Shown piece after piece: positions 1 to 8,521 of a DNA stretch of 64,000 nucleotides. Position 1 is the stretch's first letter; each line of letters opens with the position of its first letter. This stretch comes from Sphaerisporangium album (GTDB lineage: Bacteria > Actinomycetota > Actinomycetes > Streptosporangiales > Streptosporangiaceae): positions 124,001-188,000 of the forward strand of contig NZ_QOIL01000014.1 in assembly GCF_003323745.1 (NCBI RefSeq), read 5' to 3'. A program made the translations under genes and the position numbers. The notes under the pieces are model-generated. The model had not been told where the DNA came from, searched no databases, and worked only from the letters and a program-made list of their open reading frames with translations.

Positions 1-682
1 CCTGAGCCTGGGCCTGGGCCTGCTGCGCCGCCTGGGCCTGCGCCTGGGCGGCCTGCTCGCGCTGGAGACGCGCGGCCTCCAGGACGTCCTGCTTGCGGAT
101 GCGGCCGCCGACGCCGGTGCCGCTCAGCGAGTCCAGGTCGACGCCGTGCTCGCCGGCCAGCTTGCGCACCAGCGGCGTGACGTACGGGCTCTCGCCGGAG
201 GTCGCCGGCGCGGAGGGCGCGATCGGCGACAGGGCGGCGGTCGCGGGGGCCTGCTGCTGGACCTGCGGCCTCGGCGGCTGCGGCGCGGGCTGCGGCGGCT
301 GCGGGATCGAGGACACAGGAGCGGGAGCCGGAGCGGGCTCGGGCTGCGGCGCCGGGGCCGCCTTGGCCTGCTCGGGCTCGGGAGCGGGCTCGGGCTCCGC
401 CTGCGGCTCGGCCTGCGCGGGAGCCGCGGCACCGCCCGCCGCGCCGTTCTGGTCGATGACGGCCAGCTCGGCGCCGACCTCGACGGTCTCGTCCTCGGCG
501 ACGACGATCTTGGTCAGGACGCCCGCGGACGGGGAGGGGATCTCGGTGTCGACCTTGTCGGTGGAGACCTCGAGCAACGGCTCGTCGGTCTCGACGTGGT
601 CCCCCTCCTTCTTCAACCAGCGGGTGACGGTGCCCTCGGTCACGCTCTCGCCGAGCTGGGGCATGGTTACGGAAACCGGCAT
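1..682 (-). CDS. sucB: 2-oxoacid dehydrogenase E2 (dihydrolipoyl acyltransferase), 3' end cut off
   Basis: This is the N-terminal 227 residues of an E2 acyltransferase, which moves acyl groups from E1 to CoA on a lipoyl arm in a 2-oxoacid dehydrogenase complex. Residues 1-76 form a lipoyl domain, with the lipoylated Lys43 in the motif [10 protein letters not shown]. An Ala/Pro/Glu/Gln-rich swinging linker follows. An E3-binding domain ([10 protein letters not shown] ... [10 protein letters not shown]) lies near residues 165-200. The window ends in an Ala-Gln repeat linker before the catalytic domain. The ATG at 682 starts the usual [19 protein letters not shown]. It lies 33 bp downstream of lpdA on the same strand, so E2 and E3 are probably cotranscribed. 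Succinyl versus acetyl specificity cannot be read from this part; actinobacterial E2 of this type often serves both complexes. Confidence 0.93.
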   Translation of the reverse strand, partial: MPVSVTMPQLGESVTEGTVTRWLKKEGDHVETDEPLLEVSTDKVDTEIPSPSAGVLTKIVVAEDETVEVGAELAVIDQNGAAGGAAAPAQAEPQAEPEPAPEPEQAKAAPAPQPEPAPAPAPVSSIPQPPQPAPQPPRPQVQQQAPATAALSPIAPSAPATSGESPYVTPLVRKLAGEHGVDLDSLSGTGVGGRIRKQDVLEAARLQREQAAQAQAQAAQQAQAQAQ

Positions 683-715
683 GGTGTCGTCTTCTCTCGC
701 GTTTCCTGTGAGGGC

Positions 716-2095
716 TTAGTTGTGTACGTGAAGGGGCTTGCCGGCCAGGGCGAGCATCGCCTCGCCGACAGCCTCGGACTGGGTCGGGTGCGCGTGGATG
801 AGCTGCGCCACCTCGGAGGGCAGCGCCTCCCAGTTGTAGATGAGCTGCCCCTCGGTGACGAGCTCACCCATGCGCTTGCCCACCATGTGGACGCCGAGCA
901 CGGGGCCGTCCTTCTGGGAAATGATCTTGACGGCGCCCTGCGTGCCGATGATCTGGCTCTTGGGGTTGCCGCCGAGGTCGTAGACCAGCTCGGTGATCTC
1001 GTGGCCTCGCTCCTTGGCGACGGCCGACGTGATGCCGACGGAGGCCACCTCGGGGTCGGAGTAGGTGATGCGGGGCACGCCCGCGTAGTCGATGGGCATC
1101 GGGGACAGGCCGGCGATGTGCTCGGCGACGAGGATGCCCTCGGCGAAGCCCGCGTGCGCGAGCTGGAGCGTCGGGATCAGGTCGCCGACCGCGTAGACGC
1201 CGGGCACGCTGGTGCGGCAGAACTCGTCGACGACGACGGTGCCGCGCTCGATGGTCACCCCGGACTCCTCGTACCCCAGGCCCGTGGCGACGGCGCCGCG
1301 CCCGACGGCGACGAGCAGCAACTCGGCGTCCAGGGTCTTGCCGCCCTCCAGGGTGACGACCACGCCGGTGCCGGTGGTCTTGACGCTCTCGAAGCGGACC
1401 CCGAGCTCGTACTTGATGCCCCGGCGGCGGAAGGCGCGCTCCAGGAGCTTGGAGCTGGACTCCTCCTCCAGCGGGAGCAGGTGGGGCAGGGCCTCGACGA
1501 TCGTGACCTCGGCGCCGAAGGAGCGCCAGACGGAGGCGAACTCGACGCCGATCACGCCGCCGCCGAGGACGACCACCGACGAGGGGACGCGGTCCAGCTT
1601 GAGCGCGTGGTCGCTGGTGATGACCCGCTCGCCGTCGATGTCGAGGCCGGGGAGCGACTTCGGCACCGAGCCGGTGGCGAGGACGACGGCGCGGCCCTCG
1701 ACGGCCTGGTCGCCCACGATGACCCGGCCGGGGCCGGCCAGGCGGCCCTCGCCCTCGATGATCGTGACGCCCCGGCTCTTGAGCAGCCCCTGGACGCCCT
1801 TCCATGCGCGATTGACGATCTTGTCCTTGAAGGCGTGGACGCCGGGCATGTCGATGCCCTCGAACCTCGCCTTGACGCCCACGGTCGTGGCCTCGCGCGT
1901 CTCGTCGGCGACCTCGGCGGCGTGCAGCAGCGCCTTGGTCGGGATGCACCCCCGGTGCAGGCACGTGCCGCCGATCTTGTCCTTCTCGATCAGCGCGACG
2001 GACTTGCCGAGCTCGGCCGCCCGCAGGGCACAGGCGTAGCCGCCGCTACCGCCGCCCAGGACAACGATGTCGAAGGGGCCGCTGCCATCAGCCAC
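716..2095 (-). CDS. lpdA: dihydrolipoyl dehydrogenase (E3)
   Basis: The 459-residue flavoprotein reoxidises dihydrolipoamide on the neighbouring E2 and passes electrons to NAD. The N-terminal FAD site reads VVLGGGSGGYACALRAAE at residues 11-28. The redox-active disulfide is GGTCLHRGCIPTK, with Cys45 and Cys50. An NAD-binding glycine motif (VVLGGGVIGVEFAS) sits mid-protein. The C-terminal interface domain carries the His-Pro of the catalytic dyad in HAHPTQSEAVGEA. Length and motif order are normal for the family. It is the first gene of the E3-E2 pair; 150 bp separate it from pepA upstream. Assignment is secure. Confidence 0.97.
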   Translation of the reverse strand: MADGSGPFDIVVLGGGSGGYACALRAAELGKSVALIEKDKIGGTCLHRGCIPTKALLHAAEVADETREATTVGVKARFEGIDMPGVHAFKDKIVNRAWKGVQGLLKSRGVTIIEGEGRLAGPGRVIVGDQAVEGRAVVLATGSVPKSLPGLDIDGERVITSDHALKLDRVPSSVVVLGGGVIGVEFASVWRSFGAEVTIVEALPHLLPLEEESSSKLLERAFRRRGIKYELGVRFESVKTTGTGVVVTLEGGKTLDAELLLVAVGRGAVATGLGYEESGVTIERGTVVVDEFCRTSVPGVYAVGDLIPTLQLAHAGFAEGILVAEHIAGLSPMPIDYAGVPRITYSDPEVASVGITSAVAKERGHEITELVYDLGGNPKSQIIGTQGAVKIISQKDGPVLGVHMVGKRMGELVTEGQLIYNWEALPSEVAQLIHAHPTQSEAVGEAMLALAGKPLHVHN

Positions 2096-2245
2096 TGGAA
2101 AGCTCCTTGTCGGATCGGTGGGCCCTCACGGCCGGGCCATGCCGCATCGACGGCGCCGCCCCGGCCTGCCCAACAGCATCTTTTCACTTGTCCCGCGTGT
2201 GTGTGACGCCGCCGGTCCCCGTCGATCGGTGGCGCCCCGCGTTCA

Positions 2246-3748
2246 TCATGCCTCGCGCGCCGCCTGGTGGTGCTCGGCCAGCGCGACGAGGGTGCGGGTC
2301 AGTATCCCCGTACCGCCCTTGGGGGTGTACCCGTAGGGGGCCTCCTTGTTGAAGGCGGGCCCGGCGATGTCGACGTGCGCCCAGCGCACGCCCTCGGGGA
2401 CGAACTCGCGCAGAAAGATGCCGGCGGCGAGCATGCTGCCCGAACGCTCCGGGTTGAGGTTGGCGATGTCGGCGATCGGCGAGTCGAGGCCCTTGCGCAG
2501 GTCCTCGGGGAGGGGCATGCCCCAGGCGGCCTCGCCCTGGCCGACGGCGAGCTCGACGAGCTCCTCGCGCAGCTCGTCGTCGGAGGCCATGACGCCGGAG
2601 GTGCGCCAGCCGAGCGCGACGATCTGCCCGCCGGTCAGGGTGGCGACGTCCACGATGATGTCCGGGTCGTCCTCGCCGGCGCGGGCGATGCCGTCCACGA
2701 GGACCAGGCGGCCCTCGGCGTCGGTGTCGAGGACCTCGACGGTCTTGCCGGAGTAGGTGGTGAGCACGTCCGAGGGGCGCTGGGCGCTCCCGCTCGGCAT
2801 GTTCTCGGCCAGGCACAGGTAGCCGACGGTGTTGACGCGCAGGCCGAGCTTGGCGATGGCGAGCAGCGCTCCGAAGACCGCGCCCGCGCCGCCCATGTCG
2901 GACTTCATCCACGCCATGGAGGCGGACGGCTTGAGCGACAGGCCGCCGGAGTCGAAGGTGATGCCCTTGCCGACGAACGCCAGCGTGGTGGTCGCCTCGG
3001 GGTGGGTGTAGCCCAGGCGCACCAGGCGCGGGGGGTTCACCGAGCCCTGGCCGACCCCGACGATGCCGCCGTAGCCGCCTTCCCTGAGCGCGGTCTCGTC
3101 GAGCACCTCGACCGTGAGCCCGGCCTTGGCGCCGGTCTCCTCGGCGATCTCGGCGAAGCGGGCGGGCGGCAGATCGGACGGCGGGGTGTTGACCAGGTCG
3201 CGGACCAGCGCGACGGACTCGGCCAGCGTGGCCGCCCTGGCGACGGCCTCCTCGCCGCCGGGCGCGCCGGTCAGGACGGTGATCTCGCCGACGGGCGGCT
3301 TCTGCTCCTCCGCCGTGCGGTACCGGGCGAAGTCGTAGGCGCCCAGCAGGCCGCCGAGGGCCACGGCCTCGGCCTGCTCGGGCGTCGTGGCGGGCAGCGC
3401 GAGTGCGGCGCGGGGCGTGCCGGCCAGCGAGCGGACGGCGGCGCCGGCCGCGCGACGCAGCACCTCCAGGTCGTGGTCGCCGCCGGACTCCGGGGCGTCT
3501 CCCAGACCGGCGGCGACGACCACGGCCGCGGGCAGCGCGCCGAACGTCGGGATCTTGGCGATCTCGCCGGGCTTGCCGGAGAAGCCGAGGGCGCCGAGCG
3601 TCGCGGCGAGGCCGCCGGAGAGCGCGGCGTCCACGTCGTGCGCGCCCGGTGCGGGGCGGGGGCCTTCGGGTGAGGCGTTGATGCCGACTACGAGGGCGTC
3701 GGTCTCCACCGACCCCGAGTCAAGGGCGTTAAGTCGCACTGTCGTCAC
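2246..3748 (-). CDS. pepA: leucyl aminopeptidase (M17)
   Basis: This cytosolic di-zinc aminopeptidase removes N-terminal residues from peptides. The M17 signatures are present: GKGITFDSGGLSLKP with the catalytic Lys and metal Asp, and the (N)TDAEGR box as DTDAEGRLVLVDGIA. The last third is the metal-binding catalytic domain; the first third is the N-terminal regulatory domain. I place the start at GTG 3748 (VTTVRLNALDSG), which matches family N-termini. An in-frame ATG at 3784 adds 12 unlikely residues. It is transcribed divergently from the GntR gene, whose doubled operator lies between the two, so shared control is possible. Confidence 0.95.
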   Translation of the reverse strand: MTTVRLNALDSGSVETDALVVGINASPEGPRPAPGAHDVDAALSGGLAATLGALGFSGKPGEIAKIPTFGALPAAVVVAAGLGDAPESGGDHDLEVLRRAAGAAVRSLAGTPRAALALPATTPEQAEAVALGGLLGAYDFARYRTAEEQKPPVGEITVLTGAPGGEEAVARAATLAESVALVRDLVNTPPSDLPPARFAEIAEETGAKAGLTVEVLDETALREGGYGGIVGVGQGSVNPPRLVRLGYTHPEATTTLAFVGKGITFDSGGLSLKPSASMAWMKSDMGGAGAVFGALLAIAKLGLRVNTVGYLCLAENMPSGSAQRPSDVLTTYSGKTVEVLDTDAEGRLVLVDGIARAGEDDPDIIVDVATLTGGQIVALGWRTSGVMASDDELREELVELAVGQGEAAWGMPLPEDLRKGLDSPIADIANLNPERSGSMLAAGIFLREFVPEGVRWAHVDIAGPAFNKEAPYGYTPKGGTGILTRTLVALAEHHQAAREA

Positions 3749-3832
3749 GAAGGCCGATGCTAGCCCTGGATGCCCCATACGCATAAACGAGGGTTCGTCC
3801 TACGAATCGGTTTACCTGCGCGAACGTCGATG

Positions 3833-3896
3833 GTGCTAATGCGTGTGGCACCATCCATCGCACGTCAGGGGCGAATGGTGCTAATGTCGCTAGCAC
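3833..3896 (+). promoter_or_regulatory. two tandem GntR-type operators upstream of the GntR gene
   Basis: A perfect inverted repeat GTGCTA-N7-TAGCAC lies at 3878-3896. It ends one base before the ATG of the regulator. A second copy, GTGCTA-N7-TGGCAC with one mismatch, lies at 3833-3851. The copies are exactly 45 bp apart and share further bases (TGGTGCTAATG). Their position in the divergent pepA/GntR gap suggests autoregulation by the adjacent repressor. The site abutting the ATG also suggests a leaderless or very short-leader transcript. Binding is inferred. Confidence 0.6.
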
Positions 3897-3897
3897 T

Positions 3898-4245
3898 ATG
3901 CTGCTCACCCTGGATCTGAACGACCCCCGGCCCCTCCACGTCCAGGTGGCCGAAGCCGTCCGGCGGGCGGTCGCCTCCGGCGTCGTGCTCCCGGGACAGC
4001 GCCTGCCGTCCGCGCGGGAGCTCGCCACGGCCCTCGGGGTCAACGCCAACACGGTGCTGCGCGCCCTTCGCGACCTGCGGGACGAGGGGGTGCTGGAGTT
4101 CCGCCGAGGCCGCGGGGTCTCGGTGCTGCGCCCCCCCGACGGGCGCGAGGTCGTCCTGCGCAAGGCGCGGGAGCTGCTGGACGAGGCGGAGCGCTACGGC
4201 CTGCGCCCGGAGGACGTCATCGAAATGATCAAGGAGTCGTCATGA
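3898..4245 (+). CDS. GntR family regulator, short YtrA-type
   Basis: The 115-residue protein has a GntR winged helix at residues 10-75 (PLHVQVAEAVRRAVASG, LPSARELATALGVNANTV). Only a short helical tail follows, as in YtrA-type regulators that dimerise through a small C-terminus. YtrA-type genes usually sit in front of ABC transporter genes or a small membrane-protein gene; neither is here. The stop codon overlaps an ATG in an ATGA arrangement at 4242-4245. The 55-codon frame it opens is Arg/Pro-rich and runs antisense into cobS, so it looks non-coding. The doubled operator directly upstream suggests autoregulation. Confidence 0.88.
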   Translation: MLLTLDLNDPRPLHVQVAEAVRRAVASGVVLPGQRLPSARELATALGVNANTVLRALRDLRDEGVLEFRRGRGVSVLRPPDGREVVLRKARELLDEAERYGLRPEDVIEMIKESS

Positions 4246-4332
4246 ACCACCGGTCGCGGTGCGTCCCGGCTGCCTCCCCGGCGAGCTCGGCGTGCGGTGG
4301 TCCGTCTCGAGATGCGCCGCGGCGGCCGGGTC

Positions 4333-5100
4333 TCAGGGCGCGGCGGCGCAGACCAGGAGCGTGGCCGTGGCGGCGATCTCGACCAGGGCGCCGAGGACGT
4401 CGCCGGTGACGCCGCCGAGGCGGCGCGTCGCGTGCGTGCGGACCGCCCAGGCCGCGCCCAGCCCGGCCGCGGACGCGATCGGGAAGACGACCGGGTGGCC
4501 CGCGACCAGGCCGCACACCAGGGCCACGACGCCGACGGCGGCCGTCACGAAGATCGCCGAGCTCTGCCGCACCGTGCCGGCGACCATCGCGCCGAGCCCG
4601 TCCGGGCGCGCGGAGGGCACGCCCGCCACGCAGGCCCACGTCACCGCCGCCCGGCCGGTCGCGCAGGCGAGCACCAGCGCCGCCGGGCCCGCCTCCGCCG
4701 CCGCGGCGACCTGCGCCAGCAGGGTGAAGATCAGCGTGAACACGCCGAACGGCCCGATGTCCGACTTTTTCATGATGTCCAGCGCCTGCGCGGCGGGCCT
4801 GCCACTGCCGAGGCCGTCGGCGAGGTCCGCGAGCCCGTCCAGATGCAGCCCGCGCGTCAGCAGCGCCAGCACGGCCAGGCCCGCGACGGCCGCGAGCAGC
4901 GGGGACACCAGGAACTGCGCGCCCGCCATCACTGCCGCCGCCACCAGGCCGAGCAGCAGCCCGACCAGCGGTGCGAGCGTCATGGCCCACCCGGCGGTCT
5001 CGCGGTCGGCGCGCGGCAGCCCGATGGGCCAGATGCTCAGCGTGCCGACGGCCAGGCGCAGGCCCGCGACGACCGGCTCGGGAACGGTGGGTGCGGCCAT
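4333..5100 (-). CDS. cobS: adenosylcobinamide-GDP ribazoletransferase
   Basis: CobS joins adenosylcobinamide-GDP to alpha-ribazole, the last assembly step toward adenosylcobalamin, in the membrane. The 255-residue protein is mostly hydrophobic helices. It carries family landmarks: an N-terminal R-x-P-G/T/A-rich segment, then LHLDGLADLADGLGSG with the Asp-rich metal site, and MKKSDIGPFG. The motif DGLADLADG near residue 90 is diagnostic. It follows cobU on the same strand after about 100 bp, giving a two-gene cobalamin pair. No B12 riboswitch was recognised upstream. Confidence 0.95.
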   Translation of the reverse strand: MAAPTVPEPVVAGLRLAVGTLSIWPIGLPRADRETAGWAMTLAPLVGLLLGLVAAAVMAGAQFLVSPLLAAVAGLAVLALLTRGLHLDGLADLADGLGSGRPAAQALDIMKKSDIGPFGVFTLIFTLLAQVAAAAEAGPAALVLACATGRAAVTWACVAGVPSARPDGLGAMVAGTVRQSSAIFVTAAVGVVALVCGLVAGHPVVFPIASAAGLGAAWAVRTHATRRLGGVTGDVLGALVEIAATATLLVCAAAP

Positions 5101-5200
5101 ACTGACGAATCCTCCACGGGCGGAAGCGAGCGGGGAAGGCGGCTCGGCGCCGGGGGCCCGGTGAAGGGTATCGGGCCGCGGCGCCCCGCCAGGAGGGGCG

Positions 5201-6304
5201 TCAGATCGGCAGGGGGACGACGCGGCCGGCGACGACCAGGGTGGCCTCCTCCGACTCGGCGGCCAGGCCCTGGTTGAGCCGGCCGAGCGCGTCGCGGAAC
5301 ACGCGCCCGCTGGCCGTCGCCGGCACCACGCTCAGCCCCACCTCGTCGCTCACCGCCACGACCTGGGCCCGGGTCTGCCGCCACGCCGCCACCAGGTCGT
5401 CGCACCGGGCCGCCACCGCGTCCAGGGCCGTGCCGAAACGGCCGGGGTTGCGCCCCCGCGGACGGTCGTGCGCCGGGTCGTCCCAGGCGCCGCACGCGTC
5501 GAACACCGAGGCCAGCCAGGTGCCGATGCCGTCGATGAGCAGCGGCCCCGCCTCCGACCTGAGCAGCGCCTCCAGCTCGGTGGTCTCGATCGTCGTCCAG
5601 TACGGAGGCCGGCGCCGCTGGTGGGCGCGTACCCGGGCCAGCCAGTCGGCGTCGAGCCTCCCCGTGGGCCCGGTGGCCACGTAGGTGACGTCCGGCTCGG
5701 TGATCAGGCGCAGCTCGGCCTCCGCCGACTTGCCCGAGCGGGCGCCGCCGAGCAGCAGCACCCGCTTCGGCGCCGGCGGGCGCGCCGGGACGGGCTGCCG
5801 CGTGTCGAGGATAGTGCCGTCGTCCACCACCTCGGCGCCCCAGAACGCCAGCCGCCTGCCGAGCTCGGCCTCGGAGGGCACGCGGTGGTCCAGGTTGACC
5901 GCGACGACCCGCGTCCTGGCGGTGACCAGGCCCCGGCGGCGCAGGTCGCCGAGCCGCTGCGGCCTGTCGAGCAGGTCGATGAGCACCAGGTCGTAGTCGT
6001 CCTCGGCCCAGCACGGGGAGGGGGTTCCGCCCCGTTCGCCGGGCGGCACGGCGTGCAGGACCCGGCCGCGGTCGGGGCCGCTGACCGCGTAGCCGTCCGG
6101 CGTGACGGTCATGCGGTAGCCCTTCGGAAGGGTGGCCGGGGGAGTGACCGGGAGCCCGGCGGGGGGCGCGAGCCGGAGCACGTCGTCCAGCACCACGGCC
6201 GTGGGCAGGCGGTGACCGGCGGGAAGACGGCCGCAGGAGGCGCAGCCGCAGGTGGGCTCGGGCCAGCCGTACGGGCCCGCCGTGCCGGACAGGAGGACCT
6301 TCAC
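5201..6304 (-). CDS. cobU: adenosylcobinamide kinase/guanylyltransferase with N-terminal beta-lactamase-fold-like domain
   Basis: The C-terminal half is CobU, which phosphorylates adenosylcobinamide and attaches GMP before CobS acts. It contains the P-loop GGARSGKSAEAELR, YVATGP, and the C-terminal SDEVGLSVVPATASGRVFRDALGRLNQ block. The N-terminal ~190 residues begin GTAGPYGWPEPTCGCASC, resembling the start of PhnP-like metallo-beta-lactamase-fold proteins. The HxHxDH metal motif is absent, so that domain is probably degenerate. The start is taken as GTG 6304 (367 residues). The reading frame stays open to 6523, but that extension is low-complexity. Confidence 0.9.
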   Translation of the reverse strand: MKVLLSGTAGPYGWPEPTCGCASCGRLPAGHRLPTAVVLDDVLRLAPPAGLPVTPPATLPKGYRMTVTPDGYAVSGPDRGRVLHAVPPGERGGTPSPCWAEDDYDLVLIDLLDRPQRLGDLRRRGLVTARTRVVAVNLDHRVPSEAELGRRLAFWGAEVVDDGTILDTRQPVPARPPAPKRVLLLGGARSGKSAEAELRLITEPDVTYVATGPTGRLDADWLARVRAHQRRRPPYWTTIETTELEALLRSEAGPLLIDGIGTWLASVFDACGAWDDPAHDRPRGRNPGRFGTALDAVAARCDDLVAAWRQTRAQVVAVSDEVGLSVVPATASGRVFRDALGRLNQGLAAESEEATLVVAGRVVPLPI

Positions 6305-6553
6305 CACGCCCCGGCCGGGGACGAGGGGCCCGCCGCCGTCGCGAGTCCGGGTCCGGCCTGGTGCGCCTGGAGACGGAGCGTGGGCGGCATGGGATGGCCT
6401 CCATCCTCGAAGGGGCTCGGGTCCGGTCGGTTCCCGTGGACCTCCTGGCCTGTCCCGGCGCCCGTCGGCAAGATCTGCGGCACACTCCAGGAGATAGGGT
6501 CTGCACAGCCGTCGTGAGGGCATTGGGCGAACCCGCGAAAAGGAGCGTATGGC

Positions 6554-6760
6554 ATGACTTGGCGCTGGCGATATGAAAACGCAAATGGTGGTGAGGTTAC
6601 GGACGGCCCGCTTCCGCGCGAGATCTTTCCAAGCCAGGCCGACGCCGAGTCATGGCTCGGGGAGAATTGGCGGATGCTCCTGGAGGCGGGAGTCGAGCAG
6701 GTCACGCTGCTGGAGGACGACAAGGTGGAGTACGGCGGGATGTCCCTGCGCGCGGAGTGA
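6554..6760 (+). CDS. conserved small actinobacterial protein
   Basis: This 68-residue soluble, acidic protein starts MTWRWRYENANG and contains FPSQADAESWLGENW and VEQVTLLED. I recognise this as a pattern conserved across actinomycetes, but its function is unknown. An AAGGAG ribosome-binding site stands 9-10 bases before the ATG. It is a single gene, convergent with the aldo/keto reductase; an 11-bp inverted repeat fills the space between their ends. No catalytic motif or membrane segment is visible. Confidence 0.82.
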   Translation: MTWRWRYENANGGEVTDGPLPREIFPSQADAESWLGENWRMLLEAGVEQVTLLEDDKVEYGGMSLRAE

Positions 6761-6780
6761 TATCGGTAGTCAGGCATTGT

Positions 6781-6846
6781 GCCCCTTGTCCATTCCCGGT
6801 ACTGGTGTGACCTGAAACAATCGGCCCGACCGAGAGGACAAGGGGC
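6781..6846. terminator. inverted repeat between convergent genes, probable bidirectional terminator
   Basis: The arm GCCCCTTGTCC (6781-6791) is perfectly complementary to GGACAAGGGGC (6836-6846), with a 44-nt spacer. It occupies most of the gap between the 68-residue protein gene and the aldo/keto reductase gene, which converge here. There is no long U tract. The long loop is unusual for an intrinsic terminator, so the role is an inference from position. Confidence 0.45.
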
Positions 6847-6857
6847 CCGAAAATACG

Positions 6858-7856
6858 TTACGGACGGGCGGCCGGGCTTTGCGTCCTGGCCGGATCCCGC
6901 TCCACGACGGGGCCGAGCACGTCGTCGACGCGCGCGAGCACGTCCTCGCCGAGCCGCACGCCCGCCGCCTTGACGTTGTCGCGCACCTGCTCCGGCCGCG
7001 TCGCCCCGACGATGGCGGAGGAGACGTTCGGGTTCTGCAGCACCCACGCCACCGCGAGCTGAGCCATGGACAGGCCCAGGTCGGCGGCGATCGGCTTCAG
7101 CTCCTGCACGCGGGTCAGCAGGTCGTCGTCCATCATGCGGCCGATGAAGTTCGCGCCGGTCGGGTCGGTGGCGCGCGACCCCTCGGGCGGGGCCTGCCCG
7201 GGCAGGTACTTGCCGGTCAGCACGCCCTGCGCGATGGGCGACCACACGATCTGGCCGATCCCCTCCTTCTGGCACAGCGGCACGACCTCGGCCTCGATCA
7301 CGCGCCACAGCATCGAGTACTGCGGCTGGTTGGAGACCAGCCGGTCGAAGCCCATCTCGTCGGCGATGCGCAGCGCGTCCGCGATCTGCGCGGCGGTCCA
7401 CTCGCTGACGCCGACGTAGAGCACCTTGCCCTGGCGCACCAGATCGTCGAACGTCTTCAGGGTCTCTTCGAGCGGGGTCTCGTGGTCGTACCGGTGCGCC
7501 TGGTAGAGGTCCACGTAGTCGGTGCCGAGCCGCCGCAGCGAGCCGTTGATGCTCTCGGTGATGTGCTTGCGGGACAGGCCGCGGTCGTTCTGCCCCGGGC
7601 CGGTCGGCCAGTAGACCTTGGTGAAGATCTCCAGCGACTCGCGGCGCACGCCCGCGAGCGCGCGGCCGAGGACCTCCTCGGCCCGGGTGCCCGCGTAGAC
7701 GTCGGCGGTGTCGAACGTGGTCACGCCCTCGTCCAGGGCCGCGTGGACGCACGCCTTGGCGGCGTCCTCCTCGACCTGGGAACCGTGGGTGATCCAGTTG
7801 CCGTAGCTGATCTCACTGACCTTCAGGCCGCTGCGGCCGAGATGGCGAAATTGCAT
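6858..7856 (-). CDS. aldo/keto reductase
   Basis: This 332-residue NADPH-dependent oxidoreductase has the TIM-barrel AKR fold. The catalytic tetrad is visible as Asp49, Tyr54 (TFDTADVYAG), Lys80 (IFTKVYW) and His121 (LYQAHRYD). N-terminal MQFRHLGRSGLKVSEISYGNW and C-terminal NVSSAIVGATRPEQV place it near the Kv-beta-like/YajO group. The substrate cannot be deduced. It is followed by no same-strand partner. The DUF3043 gene lies upstream on the same strand but is separated from it by about 40 bp, so weak coupling is possible. Confidence 0.94.
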   Translation of the reverse strand: MQFRHLGRSGLKVSEISYGNWITHGSQVEEDAAKACVHAALDEGVTTFDTADVYAGTRAEEVLGRALAGVRRESLEIFTKVYWPTGPGQNDRGLSRKHITESINGSLRRLGTDYVDLYQAHRYDHETPLEETLKTFDDLVRQGKVLYVGVSEWTAAQIADALRIADEMGFDRLVSNQPQYSMLWRVIEAEVVPLCQKEGIGQIVWSPIAQGVLTGKYLPGQAPPEGSRATDPTGANFIGRMMDDDLLTRVQELKPIAADLGLSMAQLAVAWVLQNPNVSSAIVGATRPEQVRDNVKAAGVRLGEDVLARVDDVLGPVVERDPARTQSPAARP

Positions 7857-7897
7857 GTTCCGACCTTAACCACATGGTTCGAACCGACCCCGCCGGG

Positions 7898-8521
7898 TCA
7901 CTTCTTGGGCGGCACGGGCTTGCCCCCGGGCAGCAGCTTGGGCGGCGGGAAGCGCAGCTTGCGGATCTGCATGGCGCGCATCGCCGCGTAGAAGCCGACG
8001 CCCTTGAGGTTCTCCTCCGGGTACTTCTCGGCGACCTCGCGCTTGACGCGCCGCGCCACCCAGAACCCGCTCAGCGCCACGACGACGATCATCGCCGGCC
8101 ACAGGATGGTGATGGCGTAGGAGTAGAGGAGCATGCCGGTCTGCCCGCCGAACATCGGGATCGTCCACAGCACGACGAGCAGGATCAGCGAGACGGGCAG
8201 GAAGTACTGGCTGATCGTGCGCCGCGAGTCGACCCAGTCGCGGGCGAACTTGCGCGCGGGGCCGCGGTCGCGGGCCTGCAGGTAGCGGTCGTCGCCGCGC
8301 AGCATGCCCTCGCGGGCACGGGCGCGCTCGGCGGCCTGCCGCTCGCGGGCCTGCTTGTAGGCCTCTTTGCGGTTGGTGGGGGCGGTCACCGGCGAGCGGC
8401 GCCGACCTTCGGCCTCGCGGCGCTTGGGAGTGGGGCGGCCCTTGCCCGTGGTCTTCGCGGCCGCGTCGGAAGACGCGGCGGGGGAGTCATCCACGGGAGC
8501 CTCAGTACGACGTCGGAACAC
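7898..8521 (-). CDS. DUF3043 membrane protein
   Basis: The 207-residue protein has a charged N-terminal half rich in Lys/Arg (TPKRREAEGRRRSP, NRKEAYKQARERQA). Two hydrophobic segments follow, near residues 107-127 and 133-155. The conserved RDRGPARKFARDWVDSRRT block precedes the first helix. This matches the actinobacterial DUF3043 family, found next to central metabolic genes and of unknown role. The C-terminus is basic (PPPKLLPGGKPVPPKK). It is divergent from pspA across a 233-bp gap that should hold both promoters. Confidence 0.85.
   Translation of the reverse strand: MFRRRTEAPVDDSPAASSDAAAKTTGKGRPTPKRREAEGRRRSPVTAPTNRKEAYKQARERQAAERARAREGMLRGDDRYLQARDRGPARKFARDWVDSRRTISQYFLPVSLILLVVLWTIPMFGGQTGMLLYSYAITILWPAMIVVVALSGFWVARRVKREVAEKYPEENLKGVGFYAAMRAMQIRKLRFPPPKLLPGGKPVPPKK

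Noticed and set aside
146-2206. 686-codon open frame on the + strand opposite E2 and lpdA
   Set aside because: It is antisense to two well-identified enzymes, with Gly/Arg/Asp/Leu-rich composition typical of G+C-driven shadow frames.
4242-4409. 55-codon frame starting in the GntR stop
   Set aside because: Composition is Arg/Pro-rich and the frame is antisense to cobS, so it is treated as a scar rather than a gene.
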